The notes below the pieces were generated by a model. It was not told the DNA's origin. It ran no database searches and saw only the letters and a list, made by a program, of their open reading frames with translations. The translations under genes and the position numbers were made by a program. 64,000 bases of DNA from an uncultured Desulfobulbus sp. (GTDB lineage Bacteria; Desulfobacterota; Desulfobulbia; Desulfobulbales; Desulfobulbaceae). The stretch's first letter is position 1. Each line of letters begins with the position of its first letter. The stretch covers positions 900,001-964,000 of the forward strand of contig NZ_OY762276.1 in NCBI RefSeq assembly GCF_963665445.1. Reading direction: 5' to 3'. Positions 28,335 through 36,816 of this stretch are shown here, in pieces.

Positions 28335-28877
28335 ATGAACGGTGCAGGCGATCGGCCGAATACGGTCATCCTTGGCTGCGGCAATGTCCTTTTGGGGGAC
28401 GACGGCTTTGGCCCGGCAGTGATCGAACGGCTGCTGCAACATGGATTGCCCGGTACGGTGCAGGCCATTGATGTCGGCACTTCGGTCCGTGAATACCTGT
28501 TGGATTGCCTCATGGCGCCCGAGCTTCGCCCCTCCCACCTGGTGGTGGCGGATGCCGCCTACCGCGAAGGATTGCAGCCGGGAGAACTCCTGCTCTGCCG
28601 GCCGGCCGATCTGCCCCTGTGCAAGGTGCACGACTTTTCCCTGCACCAGTTTCCCACGGTCAATTTGCTGGCGGAGCTGGAGGCGGAAACTGCCATCGAG
28701 GTTGTCTTGGTTTTGGCCCAGGCCGCCACCCTGCCCGAGGCGATCGCACCGGGGCTTACCCCGGTGATGATTCGTGCCGTGGAGACGGCCACCGAGATGA
28801 TACTGCAACGAATTGAGCAAGATGTCACCCCTTTTTCCACCGGCACGGATGATGCCGCCGCGGAGTGTGTTTCATGA
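28335..28877 (+). CDS. Hydrogenase maturation endopeptidase (HyaD/HycI family)
   Basis: The 180-residue protease trims the C-terminus of a [NiFe] hydrogenase large subunit after nickel insertion. The signature VILGCGNVLLGDDGFGPAV (about 10-28) includes the Asp/Glu-type nickel-sensing residue region of this family. Further segments are AIDVGTSVREYLLD and VVADAAY (about 50-85) with the second conserved acidic residue, and VHDFSLHQFP (about 98-107). The start at 28335 is chosen because it places the GCGN motif at the usual distance; an ATG at 28317 is also in frame, and neither has a strong ribosome site. As the first gene of the hydrogenase cluster it should process MvhA downstream. Confidence 0.85.
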   Translation: MNGAGDRPNTVILGCGNVLLGDDGFGPAVIERLLQHGLPGTVQAIDVGTSVREYLLDCLMAPELRPSHLVVADAAYREGLQPGELLLCRPADLPLCKVHDFSLHQFPTVNLLAELEAETAIEVVLVLAQAATLPEAIAPGLTPVMIRAVETATEMILQRIEQDVTPFSTGTDDAAAECVS

Positions 28878-30346
28878 TATATGAGGCCAAGGTCAATGAT
28901 TTGGCCGATGAATTCGGTGTCCATCGCAATACCATCCGTAACTGGATCAACTCCGGTGTTCTACCGGCCCAGGAGGGGCCCGGGCGCCGATACCTGATCC
29001 AGTGGGAGGACTACAAACGGCTGTGCGACAAGTACGGACGGGAGCCGCGGATCTCACCGGATCCGGGTGTTGCCGGCGAGACCGCCCAACCCGCGGCGGT
29101 CAATGCACCCAATGCGGTGCGCCTGGAGCAAAAGCACAACCCGCTCTATACCGCCCCCCTGCTGGCTGATATCTGCCTCACCTGCGGTTCCTGCGCCGGG
29201 GCCTGCCCCATCTCCGGGGTCGATGACCTTGACCCGCGCAAGATCATCCGCATGGCCTTTTTCGGCATGGAAGAGGAGCTGGTGGAGAGCGACTGGCCCT
29301 GGAAGTGCACCATGTGCGGCAAGTGTGAAGTGGTCTGCCCGATGAATGTGGAGATCCTCCAGCTGATACGCCGCATCCGTGCCCGCCGCGACCGCGACAA
29401 GGTGCCGGCCGCCATTCAGAAGGGGGTGATCACCTGTCTGGAAAAGGGCAACAACCTCGGCATTCCCAAGGATGATTTCCTCGGCCTGGTCAAGGACCTC
29501 GGCCAGGAACTCTCCGACGACTGCTGCCCCGGCTTCGTCACCCCGATCGATGTCCGCGGTGCCCGCATGCTGGTGACGATCAACTCCAAGCTGCCCTTTG
29601 CCGAGCCGGACACCCTGACCTGGTGGTGGAAGATTTTTTACGCCGCCGGCGAATCCTGGACCATCTCTTCAGAGTATTGGGAAGGCGTCAATTGGGCCCT
29701 GCATTCAGGCGATTACAACGCGATGCGCACCATCGTCAAGCGTATCATCGACAATATCGAGCGGCTCAACTGCAAGGCCCTGCTCCTGCCGGAATGCGGC
29801 CATGCCTACTACGCCACCCGTTTTGCCCTGGAACGTTGGTTTCCCGAATCCCTGCAGCAATTCAAGGTCTACACCGTCTTTGACCTGCTGCTGGAGTATA
29901 TCAACCAGCGGCGGATCATTCTCGATCCCTCCCGCAACAGCAAGCTGACCACCTTTCACGACTCCTGCAATTACGGCCGTAAATCGTTGAAAACCTTTGG
30001 TCATGGCTATTTTGACGAGGCCCGTACCCTGACCCGGGCCTGTTGTGCCAACTATGTGGATCTGATTCCCGATCGGGAGGAAAATTACTGCTGCGGTGCC
30101 GGCGGCGGTGCCTGGGCCTCCCCCTTTGGTGCGGAACGGGTCTTTCACGGACGGATGAAGGCACGCCAGATCAGTGCCTCCGGGGCAAAGGTGGTGGTCA
30201 CCGCCTGTCAGAACTGCCGCGATCAACTGCAGGTGTCGCTGGCACGCGAATTCAACCTCAACATAGAGGTCATGTTTTTATGGGAGCTGGTGGCGAAATC
30301 ACTGATTATGCCCAAGCGTATCGTCGGAGAGGTGCAGCATGGCTGA
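28874..30346 (+). CDS. HTH-HdrD fusion: helix-turn-helix plus heterodisulfide-reductase-like Fe-S protein
   Basis: This 490-residue protein joins two modules. The N-terminal part (about 1-60; KVNDLADEFGVHRNTIRNWI, then GRRYLIQWEDYKRL) looks like an excisionase/MerR-type winged HTH. After a flexible linker (60-90) come two ferredoxin-type [4Fe-4S] sites, C101/C104/C107/C111 and C145/C148/C151/C155. A CCG-type domain follows, with ECGHAYYATR (degenerate half), HDSCNYG, EENYCCGAGGG and TACQNC. The Fe-S half matches HdrD/DsrK-like subunits that reduce a disulfide or pass electrons. ATG at 28874 overlaps the protease stop. It could be a redox-gated DNA-binding protein or simply a Hdr subunit with an adapted HTH-like cap. 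Confidence 0.8.
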   Translation: MIYEAKVNDLADEFGVHRNTIRNWINSGVLPAQEGPGRRYLIQWEDYKRLCDKYGREPRISPDPGVAGETAQPAAVNAPNAVRLEQKHNPLYTAPLLADICLTCGSCAGACPISGVDDLDPRKIIRMAFFGMEEELVESDWPWKCTMCGKCEVVCPMNVEILQLIRRIRARRDRDKVPAAIQKGVITCLEKGNNLGIPKDDFLGLVKDLGQELSDDCCPGFVTPIDVRGARMLVTINSKLPFAEPDTLTWWWKIFYAAGESWTISSEYWEGVNWALHSGDYNAMRTIVKRIIDNIERLNCKALLLPECGHAYYATRFALERWFPESLQQFKVYTVFDLLLEYINQRRIILDPSRNSKLTTFHDSCNYGRKSLKTFGHGYFDEARTLTRACCANYVDLIPDREENYCCGAGGGAWASPFGAERVFHGRMKARQISASGAKVVVTACQNCRDQLQVSLAREFNLNIEVMFLWELVAKSLIMPKRIVGEVQHG

Positions 30347-33300
30347 TCAGTCCATGAACGGCTCGGTCCTGGTGGTGGGCGGCGGGATCTCAGGTATGCA
30401 GGCCGCGCTTGACCTGGCCGACTCGGGATTTTTTGTCTATCTGGTGGAGAAATCCGGGGCCATCGGCGGTTCCATGCCCCAGTTCAACAAGGTTTTTCCC
30501 ACCAACGACTGCTCGATGTGCATCATCGCGCCCAAGCTGGTTGAATGCGGCCGCCATCCCAATATTCGCATCATGACCCTGTCCACGGTGCAGGACGTGA
30601 CCGGGACCGCCGGCAACTTCACCGTACGGGTGATCGAGCATCCCCGCTATGTGGATATGAACAAGTGCATCGCCTGCGGGCAGTGCACCGGCGTCTGCCC
30701 CAAGAGCGTGGACGACTCGTTCAACTCCAACATCGCCAAAAGAAAGGCGATCTACATCAAGTACCCGCAGGCGGTGCCGCTCAAGTACCAGATCGATGCC
30801 CAGGCCTGTATCCACCTGAAGAATCCGGGCAAATGCGGTGCCTGCGCCGAAATCTGCCCGCCCGGGGCGATCGACTTCAACGACCGGGAACGCGAGCACA
30901 TCATTCAGGTGGGCTCGGTGGTCATGGCCCTGGGCTTTCAGACCTTCGACCCTTCCAAGGCCAAGGTCTGGGGCTACGGGGTCTATCCCAACGTGATCAC
31001 CTCGCTCCAGTTCGAGCGTTATCTTTCGCCCGACGGCCCCACCGACGGTCTGCTCACCCGTCCTTCGGACCGCAAACCGGTGCGGAAGGTGGCCTTTTTG
31101 CAGTGCATCGGCAGCCGCGACAAGAACCGCTGCAACAACGAGTACTGCTCCACGGTCTGCTGCATGTATGCCATCAAGGAGGCCATGACCATCAAGGAGA
31201 CCAATCCGGAGCTTGAGGTCTCCATCTTTTACATGGATATGCGGACCCCGGGCAAGGAGTTCGACCGCTACTTTGAACGGGCGAAAAACGAGTACGGGGT
31301 GCGTTTCATCCGTTCGCGCATCCATGGCGTCGAACCCAAGGGGACCAAGGGCGATCTGCGCCTGCACTACATCAACGGCCAGGGCAAGCAGGTCGAGGAG
31401 GTGGTGGATCTGGTGGTGCTCTCGGTGGGGCTGGAGACACCGAATTCCATGGTGCGTCTTGCAGAGCGGATCGGCATTCACATGACCCCGGACCGCTTTG
31501 CCTCGATTTCCGCCTTCATGCCGGTGCACACCTCCAAGCGGGGCGTCTTTACCTGTGGGGCCTTTAACGGTCCGCGCGATATCCCCCAATCGGTGACCGG
31601 CGGTTCGGCGGCGGCAGCCAGTGTTTCCGCGTTGCTGACCTCGGTCCGTCACACCCAGACCCGCTCCCTGCTGCCGCCGGTTGAACAGGATGTCAGCAGT
31701 GAAGCGCCGCGTATCGGGGTCTTTGTCTGCCACTGCGGGACCAATATCGCCGGAGTGGTCGATGTGGAGGATGTGGCCGCCTATGCCGCCACCCTGCCCA
31801 ACGTGGTCCATGTGGCGCGCAACCTCTTCACCTGCGCCCAGGATACCCAGGATCGCATCGTCCAGGAGATCCAGGACAAGCGACTCAACCGCATCGTGGT
31901 TGCGGCCTGCACGCCGCGGACCCACGAACCGCTGTTTCGTAAGACGCTCAAATCGGCCGGGATCAACGAATACCTGATCGAGATGGCCAATATCCGCAAC
32001 CAGAATTCCTGGGTCCATAATCAGGAACCCGAGGTGGCCACGGAAAAGGCCAAGGACCTGGTGCGAATGGCAGTGGTCAAGGTCCAGACTCAGGTAGCCC
32101 GCAAGCCGCTCAAAATTCAGATAGCGCCTTCGGTGCTGATCATCGGCGGCGGTGTCGCCGGCATGACCGCGGCCCTCAACCTGGCGGATCAGGGCTTTCA
32201 GGTGCACCTGGTGGAGAAGACCACCCAGTTGGGCGGCAACGCGCTTCATCTCTTTCAGACCTGGAACGGCGAGCATGTGCCCCGGTTTCTGAAGGACCTC
32301 AAGGAACGGGTCCAGCAGCATCCCCTGATCGAGGTCGCCTACACCAGCACCGTGCTCGCGGTGGACGGCCATGTGGGCAATTTCTCCAGTACCATTCGCA
32401 CCGGCTCCAGCCGCAAACGGGTGATCAACCACGGGGCGGTGATCATCACCACCGGCGCTAAACGCTACATCCCCGAGGAATTCGAATACGGCAAGATTCC
32501 CAAGGTGGTGGCCTCGATCGAGTTCGACAAACTGCACATGCACAACGAGACCCGGGTGGCCAACGGCAAGTCCTTTGTGTTCATCCAGTGCGTGGGCTCG
32601 CGCAACCAGGAGCGGCCCTACTGTTCCAAATCCTGCTGCACCCACTCGATTCAGAGCGCGATCAAGCTGAAGAAGGAGGCCCCCTCGCGCCAGATCTACA
32701 TCCTCTACCGCGAGATTCGCACCTACGGCCAGCGTGAGCGCATCTACAATCAGGCGAGAGAGCTTGGGATCGTCTTTATCAACTACGAAATGCACGGGCC
32801 GCCCCAGATCAAAAAGGCGGACAACGGGGTCTTGGTCGAGGTCTGGGACCATGTGCTCCATCGGCCCCTGGAGATCAAGGCGGATGTGGTCATCCTCGCC
32901 GCCGCCACCCTGGCCAGCCCGGATGCGATGAACCTGGCCAATCTGTTCAAGATCCCACTCAACGGCGACGGTTTTTTCCAGGAGGCCCATGTCAAGTTGC
33001 GGCCGGTGGAGTTCAATGTCGACGGCGTCTTTGTCGCCGGCCTGGCCCACTATCCCAAGCCGCTCGAGGAATCGATCTCGCAGGCGCTTGCCGCCGCGGC
33101 CAAGGCAGGCCGTCTCCTGGCCCGCCAGGAGATCAATCTCGAACCCAACACCGCCCTGGTCGATCCGGTCAACTGCGACGGTTGCGGACTCTGCATCGAG
33201 GTCTGTCCCTACCAGGCCATCACCCTGGTGGAGTACACGGCTGAGGACGGCACGCCCCTGAAGACTGTCAACATCGATCCGGTGCTGTGCAAGGGGTGCG

Positions 33301-33422
33301 GCATCTGTCAGGGCACCTGTCCCAAACGGGGGGTGGATGTGGCCGGGTTCACCTATGCCCAGCTCGAGGCCCAGATCGACGCCGCGCTTGAGGAGAGCAG
33401 TCCGGTGGAGGAGAAGATATGA
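30339..33422 (+). CDS. hdrA: HdrA-like flavoprotein with two FAD modules, 1027 residues
   Basis: The protein contains a first FAD module (about 1-445; VVGGGISGMQAALDLADSG at 12-30). That module carries Fe-S ligands C110/C113/C116/C120 and C157/C166/C169/C173. A classical HdrA follows: N-terminal domain with IGVFVCHCGTNIAGVVDVED (about 459-478), FAD domain from IIGGGVAGMT (about 601), and two C-terminal ferredoxin motifs, CDGCGLCIEVCP and CKGCGICQGTCP. HdrA is the flavin-bifurcating core of methanogen Hdr-Mvh complexes and takes electrons through MvhD. The double-module form is known from some sulfate reducers. The ATG overlaps the HTH-HdrD stop and its end overlaps mvhD, so the complex is translationally coupled. 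No HdrB or HdrC gene is present. Confidence 0.9.
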   Translation: MADQSMNGSVLVVGGGISGMQAALDLADSGFFVYLVEKSGAIGGSMPQFNKVFPTNDCSMCIIAPKLVECGRHPNIRIMTLSTVQDVTGTAGNFTVRVIEHPRYVDMNKCIACGQCTGVCPKSVDDSFNSNIAKRKAIYIKYPQAVPLKYQIDAQACIHLKNPGKCGACAEICPPGAIDFNDREREHIIQVGSVVMALGFQTFDPSKAKVWGYGVYPNVITSLQFERYLSPDGPTDGLLTRPSDRKPVRKVAFLQCIGSRDKNRCNNEYCSTVCCMYAIKEAMTIKETNPELEVSIFYMDMRTPGKEFDRYFERAKNEYGVRFIRSRIHGVEPKGTKGDLRLHYINGQGKQVEEVVDLVVLSVGLETPNSMVRLAERIGIHMTPDRFASISAFMPVHTSKRGVFTCGAFNGPRDIPQSVTGGSAAAASVSALLTSVRHTQTRSLLPPVEQDVSSEAPRIGVFVCHCGTNIAGVVDVEDVAAYAATLPNVVHVARNLFTCAQDTQDRIVQEIQDKRLNRIVVAACTPRTHEPLFRKTLKSAGINEYLIEMANIRNQNSWVHNQEPEVATEKAKDLVRMAVVKVQTQVARKPLKIQIAPSVLIIGGGVAGMTAALNLADQGFQVHLVEKTTQLGGNALHLFQTWNGEHVPRFLKDLKERVQQHPLIEVAYTSTVLAVDGHVGNFSSTIRTGSSRKRVINHGAVIITTGAKRYIPEEFEYGKIPKVVASIEFDKLHMHNETRVANGKSFVFIQCVGSRNQERPYCSKSCCTHSIQSAIKLKKEAPSRQIYILYREIRTYGQRERIYNQARELGIVFINYEMHGPPQIKKADNGVLVEVWDHVLHRPLEIKADVVILAAATLASPDAMNLANLFKIPLNGDGFFQEAHVKLRPVEFNVDGVFVAGLAHYPKPLEESISQALAAAAKAGRLLARQEINLEPNTALVDPVNCDGCGLCIEVCPYQAITLVEYTAEDGTPLKTVNIDPVLCKGCGICQGTCPKRGVDVAGFTYAQLEAQIDAALEESSPVEEKI

Positions 33423-33850
33423 GCAATACCCCGAAAATTATCGCCTTCTGCTGCAACTGGTGTTCCTATGCGGCAGCGGATCTCGCCGGCATCTCGCGAC
33501 TGCAGTATCCCGGATCGGTGCGCATCATTCGCGTGATGTGTTCGGGCATGGTCCATCCGGAGATGGTCCTGCACGCACTCAACAGGGGGGCTGAAGGGGT
33601 GATGATCATCGGCTGTCATCTGGGCGAGTGCCACTACATCAACGGTAACGAGCTGGCACTGGCGCGGGCGGAGGTGATCGCCGATACCCTGGAGGATCTG
33701 GGGTTTGAGAGTGAGCGGTTCCAGATCACCTGGGTCTCCTCGGCGGAACCGGAACGGCTGGCCGAGGCCTTCCGCGCCTTTTGCGGCCGTCTGGCCATCC
33801 TTCGCGGCGAGCAGGCCGAAATCACATCCACAGGGGCTGGCAAGTCTTGA
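33419..33850 (+). CDS. mvhD: MvhD/FlpD-type [2Fe-2S] electron-transfer subunit
   Basis: The 143-residue subunit carries electrons between the hydrogenase and HdrA. Cys residues of the family are in FCCNWCSYAAADLAG (about 10-24), then VMCSGMVHPEM (about 39-49) and GCHLGECHY (about 65-73). The domain ends near 128 with a short extra tail. Its start overlaps the hdrA stop by 4 bp and its end overlaps the TTG start of mvhG, a compact unit typical of Mvh loci. Length and Cys pattern are complete for the family. Confidence 0.93.
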   Translation: MSNTPKIIAFCCNWCSYAAADLAGISRLQYPGSVRIIRVMCSGMVHPEMVLHALNRGAEGVMIIGCHLGECHYINGNELALARAEVIADTLEDLGFESERFQITWVSSAEPERLAEAFRAFCGRLAILRGEQAEITSTGAGKS

Positions 33851-34764
33851 CTCGGCCGCGGCTCAGCTTCGAATGGCTTCACGCCTGCTGCGGCTGCGAG
33901 ATTTCCCTGATCGATTCGGGGGCCTCGCTCATCGACCTGCTTGCCCGGGTGGAGGTGGTCCATTTCCCGCTGATCATGGACCACAAGTACCGGTCGGGCC
34001 AGGGTACGGAGCCCTTCGGGCTGCCCGAGGCCGATATCGGCGTGGTCTCAGGGGGGGTGGCCTCGGAGGAGCAGCTGGAGCTCGCCCTGGCGATGCGCAA
34101 AAGCTGTCGTGTGCTCGTGGCCCTGGGGACCTGCGCCACCCATGGCGGGATTCCTGCGATGCGCAACGAGTGGCCTGCAGGGGATATGCTGCGGACGGTC
34201 TATGCCTACGGCTCAGACGAGTTGGCCCTGGTTCCGGCGGAGATCTCGCCATCGCTTGACCGGGTGTACAGCGTGGATGAAAAGGTCAAGGTCGACTGCC
34301 TGGTGCCGGGATGCCCCCCGGCGGCAGGGATCATTGTCGAGGTGCTGAGCGGGCTGGTGGAAAATCGCGGGCTGCCTGCGAGCGGCAAAAGCGTGTGCGA
34401 GACCTGTCCCACCAGGCGAGGCGCCAAGGGGCAGGGGGGCGTGGCCCGCTTTCTCGCCAACATCGAGGGCGATCCCCAGGCACCGCTCGCCGAAATGACT
34501 TGCCTGCTTGAACAGGGCATTCTCTGTCAGGGGCCGGTCACCGCCGGGGGCTGCGGAGGCAAGGGGGCGCCGCTCTGCTTGCAGGCACGGGTGCCCTGCC
34601 GCGGTTGTTATGGACCGGTGCGCAGGGACAGCAACCCATTGTTGGATATGCTCAGTGCCCTGGCCAGCAACGGTATCGACTACCGGACAATGGTCGACCG
34701 AAAATCCCTGCTCCGATTCAGCGGGGCCCATGGAATGCTCAAACCGCTGCGCAAGCGTGGTTGA
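33847..34764 (+). CDS. mvhG: MvhG-type hydrogenase small subunit
   Basis: A 305-residue hydrogenase small subunit that carries Fe-S clusters from the active site to MvhD. The proximal-cluster region WLHACCGCEISLIDSG (about 10-25) and ALGTCATHGGIP (about 96-107) are clear, followed by LVPGCPPAAGIIVEVL. Later cysteines are in VCETCPTRRGAKG, GPVTAGGCGGKGAPLCLQA and PCRGCYGPVRRD. Start is a TTG at 33847 overlapping the mvhD stop; GGGG lies upstream. No signal or Tat motif is present, so the enzyme is cytosolic. A copy of the dispersed 99-bp repeat separates it from mvhA. Confidence 0.9.
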   Translation: MTRPRLSFEWLHACCGCEISLIDSGASLIDLLARVEVVHFPLIMDHKYRSGQGTEPFGLPEADIGVVSGGVASEEQLELALAMRKSCRVLVALGTCATHGGIPAMRNEWPAGDMLRTVYAYGSDELALVPAEISPSLDRVYSVDEKVKVDCLVPGCPPAAGIIVEVLSGLVENRGLPASGKSVCETCPTRRGAKGQGGVARFLANIEGDPQAPLAEMTCLLEQGILCQGPVTAGGCGGKGAPLCLQARVPCRGCYGPVRRDSNPLLDMLSALASNGIDYRTMVDRKSLLRFSGAHGMLKPLRKRG

Positions 34765-34778
34765 ATGCAGCGAAAATT

Positions 34779-34877
34779 GATGGCTTCGTAAAAAGTCAAA
34801 AACCTGAATGTCACGCATCGTGAAATCAGCAACTTGCGAAGCTCGAAACGTCGTTCTCGGGCCTTTTTACGAGAACG
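34779..34877 (+). repeat. Dispersed 99-bp repeat, copy 1
   Basis: The copy begins GATGGCTTCGTAAAAAGTC, ends CTTTTTACGAGAACG, and shares an internal ACGAAGCTCGAAACGTCGTT-like block (here GCGAAGCTCGAAACG) with four other copies at 45694, 50495, 53907 and 56177. TCGTAAAAAG near the left end and CTTTTTACGA near the right end form terminal inverted repeats, so it can fold as a long hairpin. It lies between the small- and large-subunit genes of the hydrogenase. Confidence 0.85.
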
Positions 34878-34902
34878 ACATCAAATTGGACAAGGAAGGA
34901 CG

Positions 34903-36348
34903 ATGTCTGAGGTTATTTCAATTCATCCGGTGACCCGCATAGAGGGGCACGCCCGCATCGATGTGCATCTGGACGAATCCGGCCGGGTGCGCGACACCCG
35001 GGTCGCCATCTCGGCGCTGCGCGGCTTTGAGCAGTTTGTCATCGGGCGTCCGGCCGAGGAAATTCCCCGGATCGTCACCCGCATCTGCGGCATCTGCCCC
35101 TGGATGCACCATCTGGCTGCGGTCAAGGCCGTTGACGGTTGCTTCGGGGTGCAGCCGAGCGCAAGCGGCACTCTTTTGCGCGAGCTCTGCCAGGTCCTGG
35201 CCCACATCCACGACAAGATCCTCCACTTTTTCTTCCTTGCCGCCCCGGATTTTGTCCTTGACCCCCAGACCGATCTCTCGGTGCGCAACATCATGGGGTT
35301 GGTGCGCAAGGAGCCCGAGTTGGCCAGGCAGGTGGTGGCCATGCGGCAGTTGGCGCAGCAGATGCTTGCCCGATTTTCCGGCAAGGCGATTCATCCGGTC
35401 GCGGCGGTTGTGGGCGGTTTTTCCAAGCCCATGTTCGAGGAGGAGCGGCAGGCCCTGTTGGTCGATGCGCGCAACCTGCTCGATTTTGCCTGTTACGCGC
35501 TGGAGTTTGCCAAAAAACAGGCCTTTGGCCGCCTGGTCAACGAATTTGACGGGCTCGGAGCGATTACCACCGGGTTTCTCGGCACGGTGGACGCCAAGGG
35601 ACGACTGCGGCTCTATGAGGGTAACCTGCGCTTGATGGAGGCTGGCGGCGAGTTTGTCGACTTTCCCGCCCAAGACTATGAACAGTACCTGGCCGAGCAC
35701 GTCGAACCCTGGTCCTCGGCGAAAATGGTCTATGCCAAGTGCTGGGGCGAGGGGTTTTCCCTCAATCCCGACAATCCCAGCGGCGTGTACCGGGTCAACA
35801 CCCTGGCGCGGTTGAATGTCTGCGAATCCATGGCAACCCCCAGGGCCCAGGCCGAACTGGAGGAGTTTCGCCGCCATTTCGGACGTCCGGCCCAGGCCAC
35901 CATGCTCTATCACTGGGCGCGGCTGATCGAGTTGGTCTATGCCTGCGAGCGCAGCGTCGAACTGCTCGGGGAAAGGGGGATCGTCGACCCCCGTGTGCGC
36001 AGTGCGGTTCAACCGGGAGCGGGGCGGGGCATCGGCCACGTCGAGGCCCCGCGCGGCACCCTGATCCATGATTTTAGTACCGACGAAAACGGCTGTATCA
36101 CCAGGGCCAATCTGATCGTCGGCACCACCCACAACATCGCCCCGATGAATTTGAGCGTCCACCGGGCGGCGGCCGCGCTGATCAGCGACGGGGCGGCGGA
36201 TGATGCCCTGCTCAACCGAATCGAAATGGCGATGCGGGCCTATGACCCGTGAATTTCCTGTGCAACGCACCGCCTGGATGGCGGGCTTCCATTGACCCTG
36301 AACCTGATCGACCATTGCGGTCACCCCATTCGCATCCTTCACCAATAA
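34903..36348 (+). CDS. mvhA: Selenocysteine-containing MvhA-type [NiFeSe] hydrogenase large subunit
   Basis: The frame reads 449 residues to a UGA at 36250-36252, then continues in the same frame to TAA at 36346. Translated with Sec at codon 450, the end is D-P-U-I-S-C-A-T-H plus 25 more residues. This is exactly the second metal-binding motif (DPCxxCxxH) with its first Cys replaced by Sec; the first motif RICGICPWMHH (Cys62, Cys65) is normal. Without readthrough the protein would lack half the nickel ligands, so the UGA is probably recoded. The C-terminal extension after the His is where a maturation protease cuts. Start has AAGGAAGGACG upstream. The group is most like cytosolic Mvh/Vhu (3c). 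Confidence 0.9.
36270..36284 (+). promoter_or_regulatory. Candidate bacterial SECIS hairpin
   Basis: Directly 3' of the UGA, CCGCC (36270-36274) pairs with GGCGG (36280-36284) around the loop TGGAT. The stem begins 17 bases after the UGA, within the range used by bacterial SECIS elements, and the loop holds a GG that could be a SelB contact. Sequence alone cannot prove function. Confidence 0.5.
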
Positions 36349-36381
36349 GAGGGGCGTGATTTTTCGTCTTGATTTTTGCCT

Positions 36382-36636
36382 ATGAATACCAACAATGATG
36401 AGCATTCCCGTAAAGTCGTCCGGGTGGAAGCGCCCAACTGCGCCTGTGGATTTGTCGGTCATATGACCGCCGATGAGCTCAAACAGCGGGCCGCCCACGA
36501 CGATATGGACCTCTCCTGTCCGGTCTGCGGCCTGATCCATCTCAGTCGTGAGGAAATCGAGGACCTGGAAAAGCAGAAGGTGGTCAATTCCAAGCGTTAC
36601 CGGGAAATTTTACGGCAGGCCAACGCGGATATTTAA
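36382..36636 (+). CDS. Small zinc-ribbon-like protein in the hydrogenase operon
   Basis: An 84-residue protein with NCACGF (about 20-25) and SCPVCGLIHL (about 50-59). Four Cys residues in two pairs suggest one zinc or metal site. The last 25 residues are helical and charged. It is not recognised by family. It lies between mvhA and hypF, which suggests a role in hydrogenase assembly or regulation, but no experimental relative is known to me. The ATG at 36382 has no close Shine-Dalgarno, and a TTG at 36376 is an alternative. Downstream 36637-36816 shows no ORF or clear promoter. Confidence 0.5.
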   Translation: MNTNNDEHSRKVVRVEAPNCACGFVGHMTADELKQRAAHDDMDLSCPVCGLIHLSREEIEDLEKQKVVNSKRYREILRQANADI

Positions 36637-36816
36637 CAAGAGTTGTTGCGAGATTACCAGGTTGTCTTGTTTGTGCCAATTGAGCCGATTGTACAGCGTT
36701 GAAAAAATGTGGTGTAAATGGCAACTTGCTGCTAGAGTGGCCCGCAGATCGGCAAGTATCCATTATTCAACTGGTGCTCCCCTCCTAACCTGTATGAGAA
36801 CTGCTTGAGCCGGACC

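Noticed and set aside
30390-33050. Very long minus-strand open frame (886 codons) opposite hdrA
   Set aside because: It is the mirror of a highly conserved hdrA coding region; composition is His/Gly/Asp-rich and matches no family. GC-rich codon use on the plus strand explains the open frame.
34903-36252. mvhA as a truncated pseudogene ending at the UGA
   Set aside because: The sequence after UGA continues in frame with the exact expected metal motif and a proper stop, which would not be preserved by chance in a dead gene.
34918-36540. Minus-strand open frame (540 codons) opposite mvhA
   Set aside because: mvhA carries full hydrogenase motifs on the plus strand; the opposite frame is a shadow.
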